This document shows positions 11,310 through 22,464 of a DNA stretch of 64,000 nucleotides, in pieces. Origin of the DNA: Immersiella caudata (lineage: Eukaryota > Ascomycota > Sordariomycetes > Sordariales > Lasiosphaeriaceae). Position 1 is the stretch's first letter; the number at the start of each line of letters is the position of its first letter. The notes under the pieces are model-generated. The model did not search any database and was not told where the DNA came from. It saw only the letters and a list, made by a program, of their open reading frames with translations. The translations under genes and the position numbers were made by a program. The stretch spans positions 3,906,001 through 3,970,000 of the forward strand of contig JAULSU010000004.1 in the NCBI GenBank assembly GCA_030512335.1. The letters run 5' to 3'.

Positions 11310-14298
11310 CGTTAGCATGTTTGATTAAACCTCGGGGCCGAGGTCTCGTAACCTTGGCGGCGAGGAGAGTAGAAACGAAGGCTGTGGGTTCATTTACGGA
11401 TATTACTAGCGACGCGGCCTACCCGAGGGGTCGGACAAGGCCAAGCTGCGACAACAAGGCATTGAACGATGGGGACCAAAAAATCATGCAACGGCGGGTT
11501 TCTCTTCACATGGCGTTACGGGTTGGGTTGACGACGGCTTTCCGGGAAAGCAAAGAGGCAGAGGGACGGCAGACAGGCGGGCATGGAAGTGGTCATAACC
11601 AGGGCTTTTTGTGGGTCTATGGCCGGGAGGAAGGAATTCATCTGTCTCGCAGCAATTTTTCGCGTCGATGTGTTGGTATCTGTCGACTTTCTGTCCGTCG
11701 TTTCTACGTCGTATACCCCTACGTGGACAAATACTCTCTCATTCTCCTGATATATTCACAGCACGGTCAAGGGTTGACCAGTGGTTTCAAAGATGGGTAT
11801 ACGCTTAGAGTCGATGATGGCTCTCCTATGAGCTATTTCTTTTTCGGGAGTATAGAGTCCACGGGCCAAGGTACCGGCGGCAACGTCGGTACTTTGTGGG
11901 CCGGTGTGATATGTTCTAGGTAGACGGTGACGGGCGAGACGAGCCGGAGAAATACAAAGCGAGAAGAGAGAAGCTTTTTTGTGATACCCTTATTTGCACA
12001 CTGACGTTGCGGTACTGTGCGTGTCTCGCCTAACCGTTTGAGATGGTGTTCTCCCGTCCCACAAACCATGTGCGTTTGAGTTGGTGGCTTCGGGGTCTCG
12101 ATGGTGGCCGCGCCGGTGCCAAGCATCGGGGATCGGCTCGCGGTTGGCATTTAGTGCTGCAGGCAGGTGCTAGTTTGTAAATTGGGGGCGGAGCTTGTTT
12201 CAAACGATGCCGGTTGAATCTATCCAAGGGTGGTGTGGTGAGAAGGAAGGAAGCAACTGAGTGAGATATGCATATGTAGTTCCGGGATCATGTAGGAGGG
12301 GACCTAATATATTGCGGGGGAGTGGTCTCGGTAGGTGTTACCAGCACATGGATCTGGGTATATGGTGAGAGACAGGGGGGATATCGGGGGTCGGGGGTCG
12401 GCGTTCGGATCTGGACGCAGAGTATGTTGGTGTTTGGTTTTAGGGAAGTGCCACTTTTATAGAGGGGAAGATGCTTTATGTATGCGACGGCCGTGGAAGG
12501 GGTGAGGGTTACATGGCTCTTGTGATGGTGCGATGATGGGTGGTCAAGTCGGAGATCGGGAGTTGAGGTTGCTTCCGCTTGAGGGGGTCATCTGGTGTTG
12601 CAGATTGGGAGGGTTCAGTTGGAGGGTCTTGAGCGGTGTTAGAGACCATGGGTTTGTGTCGTGGGTTGAGCGCATGAGGTTAAGCGGGCTTTACGTGCAT
12701 TACCGCAAGGCGGGACGATCGGTTGGCGATCGGAGGGGATCGTCGCTGTCAAGAACCCAAACCCAATGCTTCCCCGCTATTTGGGGCCCACGGTGTCTGA
12801 GCTGGCCATCCAGAATGGGGAAGCTCTGGGGTTGGGTGACGAATGGGCGATTGGTTGGTGGCTGCTTGGTATAAAAGGTGAGGCCATGTGTGAGGTGCGG
12901 TTTAGCCTGATGCTGAGTCTCTTGCTCTTTTCCTGCGGCAAAAATGAGCAAGCGCGGCGCATCGGTATAAAGCACTGGCGTTATGCGTTTTTCGCTTTTG
13001 CCGTCAACTTACAATCTACTTTCTGTCAGCACCCGCTTGTATATTCTTCCGATGCCGCTGTTAACCCTCTCAGCTTTACCTGATCACTGTATAGCCTAGT
13101 GTTGAGGTGTTGAGAGGATCATGAGGTTCAACGTTATGCCTGCCCTGCCAGCTGGCGTGGCAACGTCGGCCAACTGACCAGATGCTGGTCTAGTGTCTGA
13201 GACAGCCAGCTCCAGAGCCACGGTCCCGGTCGTTTCGAGAAGGTTTCCTAACGCCACCGAAATTCTTCGCTTTCCAACCACACCATTCTTTTCATTTCTT
13301 ACCCTCACCCAATGCCCGCACAGAACTTTTGTCTTTCTCTTCGCCGCCACTGTTTCTGCGCTGACTCTCAGACAGCTAAACCCATCCCGGTGCCATTTCC
13401 GTTCGTTCCCTCCACAATGTCGTTCCGTTTTCTGCCGAGTCACCAAGCGGTGTCGGAACCTACCTACCTTACCTAAACTGCGGCCCACCGTCTTCTAAAT
13501 TCTCATTCCTATCTAGAGTCGTTGCCATCCCCCCAGCCGACTAGACACACCGTTCGATGGTGGCTGGTCTGAGCAGACGTGGTTCACGTTCAGCGGCGGA
13601 CCGAGGCAACCCTCAACCAGCAAGTTAGGAACACACAAATTTACAAACACACCGCCTTGTCATCCGAATCACGGAACTGGTGGCCGTCTCGGAAAGACGC
13701 AACCAAACCAGGCGCCGGCGGGGCAACATCGAGATAAGGGCCACGCATGACAGAAGCAAAGCGGCTCAGACACATGCGTCTCTCAAGAAAAAGAGTCTTC
13801 TGAAATTCGCAGCGAGAATCCTCCCATTTTTCATCACACCACTCGAACAGCTAGCAAAAACCTTCGCTCTTCTGACACGTACTTAGGAGAACATATCGGG
13901 CAAGAGTCCCGCAATCGTCCGCTGCCTCGGTATCCCATATCCGCTTCCATTTCCCAGCCGGCGGAGTTCGGCGTCCGCCTTGCGTTTCTCAGTCATGCCC
14001 CTCCCCAACGCCATTAAAAACAGTGCCACCTCCCGCCACCATTTTCCTTTCAATCCCAGAGGAAAGACGGTCTCTCCTATAAGCAGGTATAAAAAGAACA
14101 ACGAAGAACCAAAATCCCACGGCCCAGACCAAAAAAGAACGCCAAGCTAGGGTGAGTCCATAAATGATAAGGCCTCGGAGATGTGTGGAAATGATGAAGG
14201 GGGACGGCAGCAACCAAGCACTTTGGAAAATGCCGCCATCCACAACCCCTGCCGATTAAAAGATCATACAAGGAAACAGACGCTGGGGTCTATATATT
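11310..14298. other. 3-kb gene-free convergent spacer
   Basis: This spacer lies between the 3' ends of the Zn2Cys6 gene (plus) and the PHD-SET gene (minus). It should hold two 3' UTRs, but those rarely fill 3 kb. The ORFs inside (for example 11321-11923 plus, 12533-12874 plus and 13096-13488 minus) have no recognisable domains. Three TATAAA-like elements are visible (near 12870, 12965 and 14085). I found no tRNA or rRNA signature. Confidence 0.4.
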
Positions 14299-17169
14299 TT
14301 ACACGGTTTCGCCCGTCGCCGCCGTCATCGTCGTCGTCGCCGCCCCGGGCGTAGAGCTCGTTGCCTCGTTGAGTTTCTCCGCGGTCGGCGAATCTAGCGT
14401 TCCTCCAGTGTCAACGCTCGTCGCGGATTTTGGGTCATCAGAGTTGGGTATCGGCTTCAGCGCCGTCGTGCCCACTGAGGGACGGCTCGCGCCCTTGTTC
14501 ATCCGACTCTTAGTGTAGTCGCTAAGACTGAGCTTTTTCTTTACGGGGCTAGGATTCGCCGCAACGCCATTGAGCGATGATATGCCGAATGGGCTGGCAA
14601 ACCCCGTGGCGGAGAAAGGCGACTGTACCAAGCATGCGCCTGCTGATAACGGTGTTGTCGCTGATGAAGGGGCGGATGCTGTCGGGCTTCCGAATGCAGG
14701 GACAGGAGGCATTTGAACCCGCAAATCAGGCGATGTTTTGAACTTCATCGGGTTACCTGATGTAAGCCCATTCGGTCTGAGGCCAGTTGGGGAGATCGCT
14801 GGCGCATCCGACATAGGCGTGTCGCTCGAGTCGCGCATTGACGCGAACCCTGTTGGGGAGATCTTTTCTGGCTCCTGCCCCAAACTTGGGGATGGTATTG
14901 GCGTCTTGACGTCGTTCGGGCTATCGATCTCCATCGCCGAAGAGGGGGCGTCATGGTCCACTGAAAGGCGCTTGCGTCGCTCATCTTCGTCCAGGCGGAG
15001 GCGATGCCGGTTGTCTAGCAGACGCTTCGACAAGGATACCAATCTTCGTTTTGGGGTATCCACCGAACTCGAAGCCTTGTACCATGCACCATCTTCGGGC
15101 TCCGTTTGAACGGCAGCGTCGCAGTAGTTGGCGTGTGGCGAGGCAGAAGGTCGCCGAGACCCTCCTGACCCTGTGTCGATCCCGAGCCCAATTCTCCGAG
15201 GCACATGAGAAGCATGGGGGGAGGTAGCGCTTGTGGGTGAGCCTGATTTGCTTCTCGAAGTTCCTGCATCAATATAATGTCGTTCGGGGAACCCATTCGG
15301 AAGAGTGGGCGTGGGAGCCTCGGAGTTGGCCTTGGTTGACTTGGCCTTGGAACTGCCCGTACCATCAGAGATACGTTTCCTTTTGCGAGCCGGCTGTTTG
15401 TGCTCCTGTTGCTGTTCCATGCGACGGAAGGAGTCTTCAACCATGGCCACCTTTCGCTTGTCGCGATCGGTAGGCTCGGTCAGTATCCCCAGTTGGTCAA
15501 ACGAACCCTGACGCGCCGCCGGAGTCATGTCACGACTGCCTGGTTTGCTGCGAGAAGAACCAGACACGGACCTGCCATCATGTTCTGGTACGTCATCCAT
15601 GTGACCTTCGCTCGCCGCCCGGCTGTTTGTCGCATGCCCCGTGCTGGTCGGTGAAATGGCATGCTGCGCTTTCGGCTTGCTTTTTTTCTTCTTTGGCGCG
15701 CTTAGCCGGGGTTGTGTCTTCCCGTAATAGTTCCTGTGAAACCTTGCAAACGCGCAGTCGGTCCCGAGGTTGCAAGCACAGCCCCCATACTCTGAGAGTA
15801 CAAAATAAACCCAAGCGGCGATCGTTTGATACTCGGAATCATCGAGCGTGGGCTCTGGATGGGTGCCGATTTCCTCGTCGCCGAGTCCAAGGATTCGAAG
15901 CATCCGCGCTAAATTGTTGTTGGGAAATCGAAAATCCCAGGGTATCGTCACTTCTTCCTTCGCAGAAATCTTCCGGTCGCTCACAAGCCAAAAGTGATAT
16001 TCCCGAGCGTCAGAAAGATATGTCTCAAGAACAGCATTTGGTCTGCAGCTTCGTCGCACGAAGCGCGCCTCAGAGCCTTCCTTTCGCGTGTCAATGTAGA
16101 GGGGGAGCTGAGGGTGGAAGAAGACGAAGGGTACAGGAGATGTAAACTCGTTCCATCGGTTTTGCGGGTCGAGGCAATAATCCGCTTGGAATCCTATCTG
16201 GCCATTCAACTCAATTAGTGGAACATCTTTGTTGATCGAAGACGGCGCCCTCAGGCACTGCCACTGAAGCATGGTCCCCATATGTGACTTCTTTATGCGG
16301 TCGATGTCTGGCGCTATGTGAATTGAGTCAATGCTGGATGGCAGCTTTTGGAACACATCGGCGTATGAACGGCCTGTTTCCTTCTGCATCTTTTCTGGAT
16401 CCCGAAGCCAGTCGGACATGGCATTGGAGACCTGAAGTCCTGCGTGGCTGTTGACCTCCATCGTCTGGAATTTGCGGTCGTCGTAAAGTGATAGGAAGTT
16501 CGACGAGTAGCTGTGGATTTCCAAGTCGTCCGGGAGATCCGGGGGTGTCCTCGCAGGACTTGGGGGGTGTCCATGGTTGGTCCTCCCGTTCCCGTAGGAA
16601 GGACTGCGCTTCGGCGCTTGCGAACTGATCGACTGGCTGGGCTTGTGCGAATTCTTCGCTTTTTTGGGGGGGTGGGAATTCGTGTAGTCATGAGGTATCG
16701 AGTGTTTGGTATGTTCGGTGCCGGTGTGATTGCCATTCAAATGCAGGTCGGTTGGCTTGGGCTTTTTCTTGTGGCTCTTGGAGGGCAGCCTTTTCGGCTT
16801 TCTATCTGTCGCTTCCTCCTCGACAATAGGTACGGCCGCTGTTCGGGCTCTCTGGCGCTCGATGGCCTGCTTGCGATCCACCGGTCGCGGGTCGCAATCA
16901 ACGCACGAGTGATTGAAGTCTTCGCGGAGAGCCTCGTCGGCGTTGTTGGGGTAGTAGCAATCGATGTGTTGCCATGTGTCGCATTTATCGCAATAGATCG
17001 TATTTCCGTCATCGTCAGCAAAGCCGCATATGCACTTGATTGTGTACGGCTCCTCATCTACGGTCTCCTGTTTGCGGCCGGCATGTTGGATGGTCGTCGC
17101 CTGGAGAGGGTGTGGAGGGTGACTGGGAGGTACGATCTGCGTCGACAGCGACGGCAGCTTGTCTGTCAT
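14299..17169 (-). CDS. set3: Set3/MLL5-like PHD finger and SET domain protein
   Basis: Single-exon ORF of 956 aa. A C4HC3 PHD finger occupies residues 46-92 (C46, C48, C60, C63, H68, C71, C89, C92, with the aromatic W66 that usually reads methyl-lysine). A basic Ser/Pro linker precedes a SET domain at about 305-415. A Cys-rich post-SET-like segment lies at about 462-481, and a 450-residue disordered Ser/Pro tail follows. The architecture matches yeast Set3, scaffold of the Set3C histone deacetylase complex that binds H3K4me2 through its PHD finger (family knowledge). The canonical NHSCxPN motif is replaced by RRSCRPNA (372-379), and the catalytic tyrosine region reads KEEVTIPWDF, as in Set3/MLL5. 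It is therefore probably not an active methyltransferase. The gene is divergent from npc2. Confidence 0.88.
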   Translation of the reverse strand: MTDKLPSLSTQIVPPSHPPHPLQATTIQHAGRKQETVDEEPYTIKCICGFADDDGNTIYCDKCDTWQHIDCYYPNNADEALREDFNHSCVDCDPRPVDRKQAIERQRARTAAVPIVEEEATDRKPKRLPSKSHKKKPKPTDLHLNGNHTGTEHTKHSIPHDYTNSHPPKKAKNSHKPSQSISSQAPKRSPSYGNGRTNHGHPPSPARTPPDLPDDLEIHSYSSNFLSLYDDRKFQTMEVNSHAGLQVSNAMSDWLRDPEKMQKETGRSYADVFQKLPSSIDSIHIAPDIDRIKKSHMGTMLQWQCLRAPSSINKDVPLIELNGQIGFQADYCLDPQNRWNEFTSPVPFVFFHPQLPLYIDTRKEGSEARFVRRSCRPNAVLETYLSDAREYHFWLVSDRKISAKEEVTIPWDFRFPNNNLARMLRILGLGDEEIGTHPEPTLDDSEYQTIAAWVYFVLSEYGGCACNLGTDCAFARFHRNYYGKTQPRLSAPKKKKSKPKAQHAISPTSTGHATNSRAASEGHMDDVPEHDGRSVSGSSRSKPGSRDMTPAARQGSFDQLGILTEPTDRDKRKVAMVEDSFRRMEQQQEHKQPARKRKRISDGTGSSKAKSTKANSEAPTPTLPNGFPERHYIDAGTSRSKSGSPTSATSPHASHVPRRIGLGIDTGSGGSRRPSASPHANYCDAAVQTEPEDGAWYKASSSVDTPKRRLVSLSKRLLDNRHRLRLDEDERRKRLSVDHDAPSSAMEIDSPNDVKTPIPSPSLGQEPEKISPTGFASMRDSSDTPMSDAPAISPTGLRPNGLTSGNPMKFKTSPDLRVQMPPVPAFGSPTASAPSSATTPLSAGACLVQSPFSATGFASPFGISSLNGVAANPSPVKKKLSLSDYTKSRMNKGASRPSVGTTALKPIPNSDDPKSATSVDTGGTLDSPTAEKLNEATSSTPGAATTTMTAATGETV

Positions 17170-18867
17170 AATCTAATGTTGGCCTCGCGATGGCGGTCTG
17201 AAGTCGGAGGAATTGTGCGACTTGTTTATCTCTCCAGTTCGAGGGGCATAGTGACGCGGTGCCGGACGCGATTGATTCTGGGAGGGGGAGTCGGAAAACA
17301 GCAATGCAGCCGTGGGTGTCATCCGGAAGAGCGAGCAACGCGCGCTGGTTGGGATGAAGCGCCCTCGAGAGGTGGCTCAAGAGGGCGACCGTGGAAGGTT
17401 TGGTCGGCTCCGGGAGGCGATAAGGACACGGCTCGGGGGGCGCGACGTTGCAAATTCCAAACTCGGCGGTCCCTCAGCTGACGGCGAGACCAGAAAGAAT
17501 CAGTCGAGTATCGTCGAGTCAAGTAGCTGTAGGCGCGGCGGCCAGACGTGGTGGTCGCTTCGCACGACTGCGACCGTGACCGTCACAACACTCGAGACGA
17601 GACACAATGGGAGCGACGGGATTGCGACTTCGACAAAGGGAACGGGGAATTGGTCGGATGGTAGAATTCGATCGAGGGGGCGACGAGTCCGACGAGTGTT
17701 CCGGCAGAACCAAGGCGAAAAGACGAGTGGGTGACGCGGAAATTCGAATTAAGCAAGAAGAGTTTGTGAATGTAAAAGGGGAGTTGGGAGGGAAAGAGAA
17801 GATGGGTGAAGGCCCACTAGAGCGAGCGACACCCTGCACTCGCTGGGCGAGTTGGAAGTCAACTGGTCCGTGCGGCGATCTCAGTCCCGACAACTGAGAG
17901 GGTCCTGTGCCGCCCTGCCTGTCCATGAGAAGCGGCAAAAAAATGGAAACGGAACTGACCGGAATTTTGGGATTTGTTACTTGCCTCCAATACCCACGGG
18001 GCATCAAGACTTCTTGATGTGGTGACCTCACCATCGCGCAGCGCATTTCGCTGGGTTGCTGGCGACGAGAAAACGGAGAGGGGGCAAGCTGCCGTCCGTC
18101 AGACAAAGCCAGATTTTTCCCGCTCGGCCTGAGGTGCTCCTGCATTCGACATGCATGGCGGCCTGAGGCACACACAGCGGGGCATTTGCAGCACGGTGGT
18201 TGCAAGGTCAATCGCGAGGTGTGGGCTTTTTGAATGGAGAATGTCGGCGCGGGAAAGTTGAAGGCGGCTTGGGTCCAAAAAAGGATGTCGCTTCTCTGTC
18301 TAATAAGACGAAAGTCATGTTTTCGCACGGCCCCTACCCGGTAAGAAGGCGTCAATGTTAACCGTTCGAGAAGACATGCTCAAGCTACAATGAGCGTAAA
18401 CGAAGAGAAAAGCACATTCTAAACATCTCCGAACCTATAATTTTGAAACCAGCGGCTTTTTATTTCACTGGCGATACCTGACTGGGCAGTGCCACCATGC
18501 GCCCCCGCACTGGCCGAGGGACCTTTTTTTTGGCCAGAGCGTTTGCGACAAGTGACTCCCCTGGGTCGAGGACGGAGGCAGTGCATTGGCCACCATTTGG
18601 CTCAATCCCGACTAATGACGTCCCCCGTTTGTCCACGAGGTCAAGTCAACTCGCCAGCCACCGCAGCCATTTAGGTAGCCCATCGCCTTGTCATCAACGC
18701 CTATCTTCGACAGCTCCGGCGTCTGGTATTCAATTCATCAGCAATATCTAAATCGAAGAAAAAGGCCCTTGAATTCTATCAGCCTACTTGCGGAGGCAAT
18801 CTCAGGCTACCGAGAGCAACCCCTTTCCCCGCCTTCTTTAGTCACCACGCCTCATCCGTTTGCCGCC
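17170..18867. promoter_or_regulatory. Divergent intergenic region between set3 and npc2
   Basis: This 1.7-kb spacer holds the two promoters and 5' leaders. ORFs on both strands (for example 17519-18355 minus) are arginine/serine/proline-rich and resemble no family, so I read them as chance frames. A C/T-rich leader lies directly before the npc2 ATG. Confidence 0.4.
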
Positions 18868-19508
18868 ATGAGGTTCGTCGCAACCGTCGTCGCCCTGCTC
18901 TGTGCCGGCGTCAGCGCTCGCAATGTTCCCCGATTCGGTCAGAGCGTCCTTGCCGACGACCCGCTTGACGTGCCCGGCCAGTCGCCGCTCAAGTTTTGCG
19001 AGGCCGATCGGGCAAAGGACATCATCACAATTGAGGAGGTCGTCTTATCGCCAAACCCCCCGCAGGCGTAAGTGCAACACCGATTTGATTACCTCGCTGG
19101 CACTGACTAGTGTGCATCACAGCGGTGCAACACTGACGATCGAGGCCTCCGGTCTCGTGAAGGAGGATATTACCGAGGGAGCGTACGTGAAGCTACAGGT
19201 CAAATACGGATACATCAAGTTGCTCGACACTCAGGCCGACCTTTGCGAAGAGATCAAGAACGTCGATCTCGAATGCCCCATTGAGAAGGGCAAGATTTCG
19301 ATCACCAAGGAGGTTGAGCTGCCCAAGGAAATCCCACCTGTAAGGCTTCCAGCTGCCCCTTTCCGACAGTCGTGGAAATGCTAACCAACCACTATAGGGA
19401 AAGTACACTGTCCAAGCCGACGTGTACACCGCGGACGACGAGCACATTACATGCCTCACCGCCACGGTCATTTTTGGCAGAAAGGCAGTCCCGTTCTTTG
19501 ATCTCTAG
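18868..19508 (+). CDS. npc2: NPC2-like ML-domain lipid transfer protein
   Basis: Three exons (18868-19067, 19123-19339, 19398-19508) join to 175 aa, the usual length for fungal phosphatidylglycerol/phosphatidylinositol transfer (NPC2) proteins. A cleavable signal peptide is clear (MRFVATVVALLCAGVSA). The rest is one ML (MD-2-related lipid recognition) beta-sandwich with four cysteines after the signal (C44, C108, C118, C158), which presumably form two disulphides. The conserved GAYVKLQVKYGYIKLL and CPIEKG segments are present. Family members carry sterols or phospholipids in the vacuole lumen and deliver sterol to NCR1/NPC1. The ATG follows a GCCGCC context. The gene is convergent with vma7, 370 bp away. 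Confidence 0.94.
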
Positions 19509-19878
19509 CTGTGAGCTACTTGTGTGACTGGCTTGGAAACAGGTAATCATTTCATGAAGGCGTTGCGATGGATGGCATGTAAGATTGGTCAGCGACGGCA
19601 CGCGATGGATTCGTTTCGGGTGCGTTTGGTTCACTCAGCGACCGAGCATCGTTTATCTTGCGGGATTCATTAGGGTTGTTATTGCCTTCTGCATCAGTGT
19701 TTCCTCCGCATCCTGAGGTCGTCCTCAGGCCGTAGACTTGCTGTAATCAACAGTAATAATTCACAAGACTTGCATCCGCTACTCGTGCTCGTCCTGCCCA
19801 GGCTAAAGACGCCGCGCCCCCGCTAGAGCTGTATCACCTTCGGACGATAACGCCACCATAAGCATCTCTCCCCAGCGA
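19509..19878. other. Convergent 3' spacer npc2/vma7
   Basis: These 370 bp separate two convergent stop codons and should contain both 3' UTRs. Nothing else is visible. Confidence 0.5.
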
Positions 19879-20430
19879 CTACTCCCCAAACAATCGGCGG
19901 ACTCTCCGCAGAACGCTGTCCTTCTCGGGGTCATATGGGTGGTCTTTGCTGGGGATTTCGAGGACGGCGGGGAACGCAGCTGTGTAGGTGTCGACTCGAT
20001 GGCGTATCCGGTCAGCAATCTGTAGCCTTATCAGCAGCAACCCAGTCTAATGTCCAAGCTTGGTCGCTTGTGATGAGTGACGAACGTGTTGGTTGATCAA
20101 GACTATGCCGATATCCTTCCTCTCTGTCGTAAACCGCTCAAAGGCCTCCTCGATGGTCGCAGTGTCCGTCTTGCCATCAACTACGAGGAAGTTCTTCTGA
20201 GAGTCTGGAGGTGCCGTGACATGCTACGGTGCTCAGTCAGCCAAATAATCGCACGCAGTGCGGCAGGCCATGAATACTGACGCCAATTCCTGCGAGCAGC
20301 AAGCCAGTGACCGAGTCCTATCCCAGTTGCAAGTCAGCCGAGAACCCCATGATGACACCGTCGCATCGCTCACCTCGTCTCCGATCACTGCCAGGAACTG
20401 TCGGTCCTTGTAGTCAGCTTGGGAAGTCAT
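19879..20430 (-). CDS. vma7: V-type proton ATPase subunit F
   Basis: Four small exons (20430-20374, 20317-20282, 20223-20086, 20019-19879) join to 123 aa; yeast Vma7 has 118. No long ORF shows it, but the splices rebuild the family sequence. It runs from [14 protein letters not shown] through [24 protein letters not shown] and [25 protein letters not shown] to [12 protein letters not shown], then [19 protein letters not shown] and RRLFGE. Subunit F lies in the central rotor stalk of the V1 sector and couples ATP hydrolysis to proton pumping in vacuole and endosome membranes. Exon 2 is only 36 nt. Its donor is GTCAGT, while the last donor is GTTCGT, a weak match. All exons except the last end on complete codons. 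The gene is divergent from nur1. Confidence 0.96.
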
Positions 20431-20919
20431 AGTGCTGCTCTACGCAAAAGGCCGCCGGGACACGGACGGCGATGCTGTGAAGGAGTGTTGTATGACGATG
20501 TCTCAGGTCTTCTTTGGATGTTGATGCCGCACTCCACACCAGAGGGATGGCACAAGCTCTGGCCAACGAGCGGCGCATTGCACCCCCACCAGCCCCACCT
20601 AGACGCGCTGGGCTGGGGGTAGCTCCCTGCCAGCGAATTGTCCATTTTCAGCCAGCAATGGAAGCTTGTTCCCCCATCTAAGTAAACAAATGATTTTTGC
20701 ATTTGCCCGCATCATTTGCGCCTGACACCGCCAAACAAAAAGGCCGACCTCCCCGACAGACTGAGCGGGACCCGAACCCGAGCGTCAGTTTCTCTTCCGA
20801 GGTAGAGCACCTGATCTTTGTTCACGGTCTTGTTTCCATTTTCGGCATGACGTGACGACCACGCCGCGAAACCAAGCGTTACCTGTCACCGCGTACAATC
20901 ACCAGCAACAACACTTGCG
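20431..20919. promoter_or_regulatory. Divergent promoter vma7/nur1
   Basis: This 489-bp spacer drives two divergent genes. A stretch near 20765-20815 superficially resembles parts of a tRNA but does not fold as one (see rejected items). Confidence 0.4.
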
Positions 20920-22464
20920 ATGCCTCCACGTTCCCAACGGCTAGTGCGCCGCCGCTCATTCAAGGAGCGGCTGCAGGCTTTTATGAATCCCATGGACTTT
21001 TATCTCTGGCTGTCAGAGGAAATCCAGACACTAGATTGGGACTCCAAGACATTTGGCACGCGATTCGGACTGGCAGCGAACTTCATCTTCCTTCTTGCCA
21101 GAGCCAACTCAAACGGACGACAATCGACCGACGATGTGTTTGGGGATGCCCCAGCTAGCAGCTGGGTCACTGTTGTGGTAAGTGGTAGAGGAGCCGCTAC
21201 ACGCCATAATCGCTGACGAAAGATGCAGATCAATTTTCTTGTCTACACGTTGCTCCCTATCGCATGTCTCAACGCCTTCTACGCAATGACGAGGTCGCGC
21301 CAGTACCGCCTCTTCGAAGCGAACGTCGAAGCATCAGGCCCAGCGACACCTTCAGCGCACCGCGTTCGAGTCGATTCCTCACCTGTCTCTTCTTCGCCAC
21401 TGCGACTGCTCCATGATGTGCTGGGATCCGAATCTGCTGAATCACGCGCTCACCCAGACAAGACGCGGGACGTCTGGGAAATTACAGTCTGGGATCCATA
21501 CCCGGCAACGTTGCGTATCTTCTGCCTGTTCAGCCCGGGTCATATCCTGGTTTACATGCTCTTCCTGCCCCTGCAGTCTCTGGATCCGCGACCCAGCGTC
21601 ACCGTATTCAAGTGCCTCGTTCTTCAGGTGATTCTCTCCACCCAGATGTTCCTCCTGCATCACGGCTTCTCGCAACAGGCAAAGGACACAGCCATCATCC
21701 AGAGGGAGGTCATGCACGAATATGACACGAAATACGTCCACCCAAGGCTGCACCCTGTGGTGCGTGAGGTGGCGATTCAGGTGTCAATAAGCGACGAAGG
21801 GCTCGAGCAAGAGTCTGTCGAGGTTAGCACCCCCGCGACATTGATCAGGAGGAGTTTCCAGACGCATCCGAATCCAAACTACGTCAGGTATGTTGACCCG
21901 GACGCTGGGCAACCACAACCGGCCCCGCAACCCAGACGCACAATGTCGCCAAGCCAGTTCACACCTCTGGCCAAACCGCGCATGACAGACGTCGGTACCT
22001 TTTCTGCTCAGGTCAGAAGGGAGTCCGGTCTTCGTCAGAGCTTGCCTCCGCCAGCCCCTTACCCCGCTCCGAGCGCGATGTCAACAGGCGTAGCATCGTC
22101 ATCCGCTGGAGGGCCTTCGCTCGCAGAGTTAAAACAGATGAGTGCGCAAGGTCTTGGTGGCAGTCTGGGGGTGTTTACTCACAAGAACTCACCCCTAAAG
22201 CATTCGCCTCTAAAGAAAGCCACAAGTACCGGCGATATGAATAATGCATATTCCTCCCCGCGCAACAACCGAGAAATGGCAGCACTAGAGCAAAGTCAGT
22301 TGGCTGAGCGGATGATACGCCAGATGAGTCCTAAAAAGGATAATAGAAGAGCTACAACCCAGCTGGAGCAGGCCTACTTGCAGTCGCCGAATACTGCCGC
22401 AGCAGTGGCGGCAGCCAGGGCAAATCGGTGGACGCAAGAGCGATTTCCCTCGAGGAGGCCATGA
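20920..22464 (+). CDS. nur1: Nuclear rim protein 1 (Nur1)
   Basis: Two exons (20920-21177, 21229-22464) give 497 aa. The N-terminus has the Nur1 signature MNPMDFYLWLSEEIQTLDWDSK, followed by hydrophobic segments around AANFIFLLARA, INFLVYTLLPIACLNAFYAM, ATLRIFCLFSPGHILVYMLFL and VFKCLVLQVILSTQMFLLH. It is thus a multipass inner nuclear membrane protein with a long soluble C-terminal tail. In yeast Nur1 pairs with Heh1/Src1 (the CLIP complex) to tether rDNA and silent chromatin to the nuclear rim (family knowledge). The tail contains two consecutive SPLK sites (NSPLKHSPLKK), an SPKK and several other S/T-P sites, which match the CDK consensus. The gene is divergent from vma7. Confidence 0.9.

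Noticed and set aside
11321..11923. 200-codon ORF just after the first Zn2Cys6 gene
   Set aside because: Begins in the likely 3' UTR, resembles no family, and has no supporting splice or promoter context.
17519..18355. 278-codon minus-strand ORF in the set3/npc2 gap
   Set aside because: Ser/Pro/Arg-rich with no domain; more likely promoter and leader DNA.
20765..20830. tRNA-like words (GGTAGAGCACC and, on the other strand, GGGTTCGGGTCCC)
   Set aside because: The two words are on opposite strands or wrongly spaced, the T-loop lacks its conserved A, and no acceptor or anticodon stem can be drawn.
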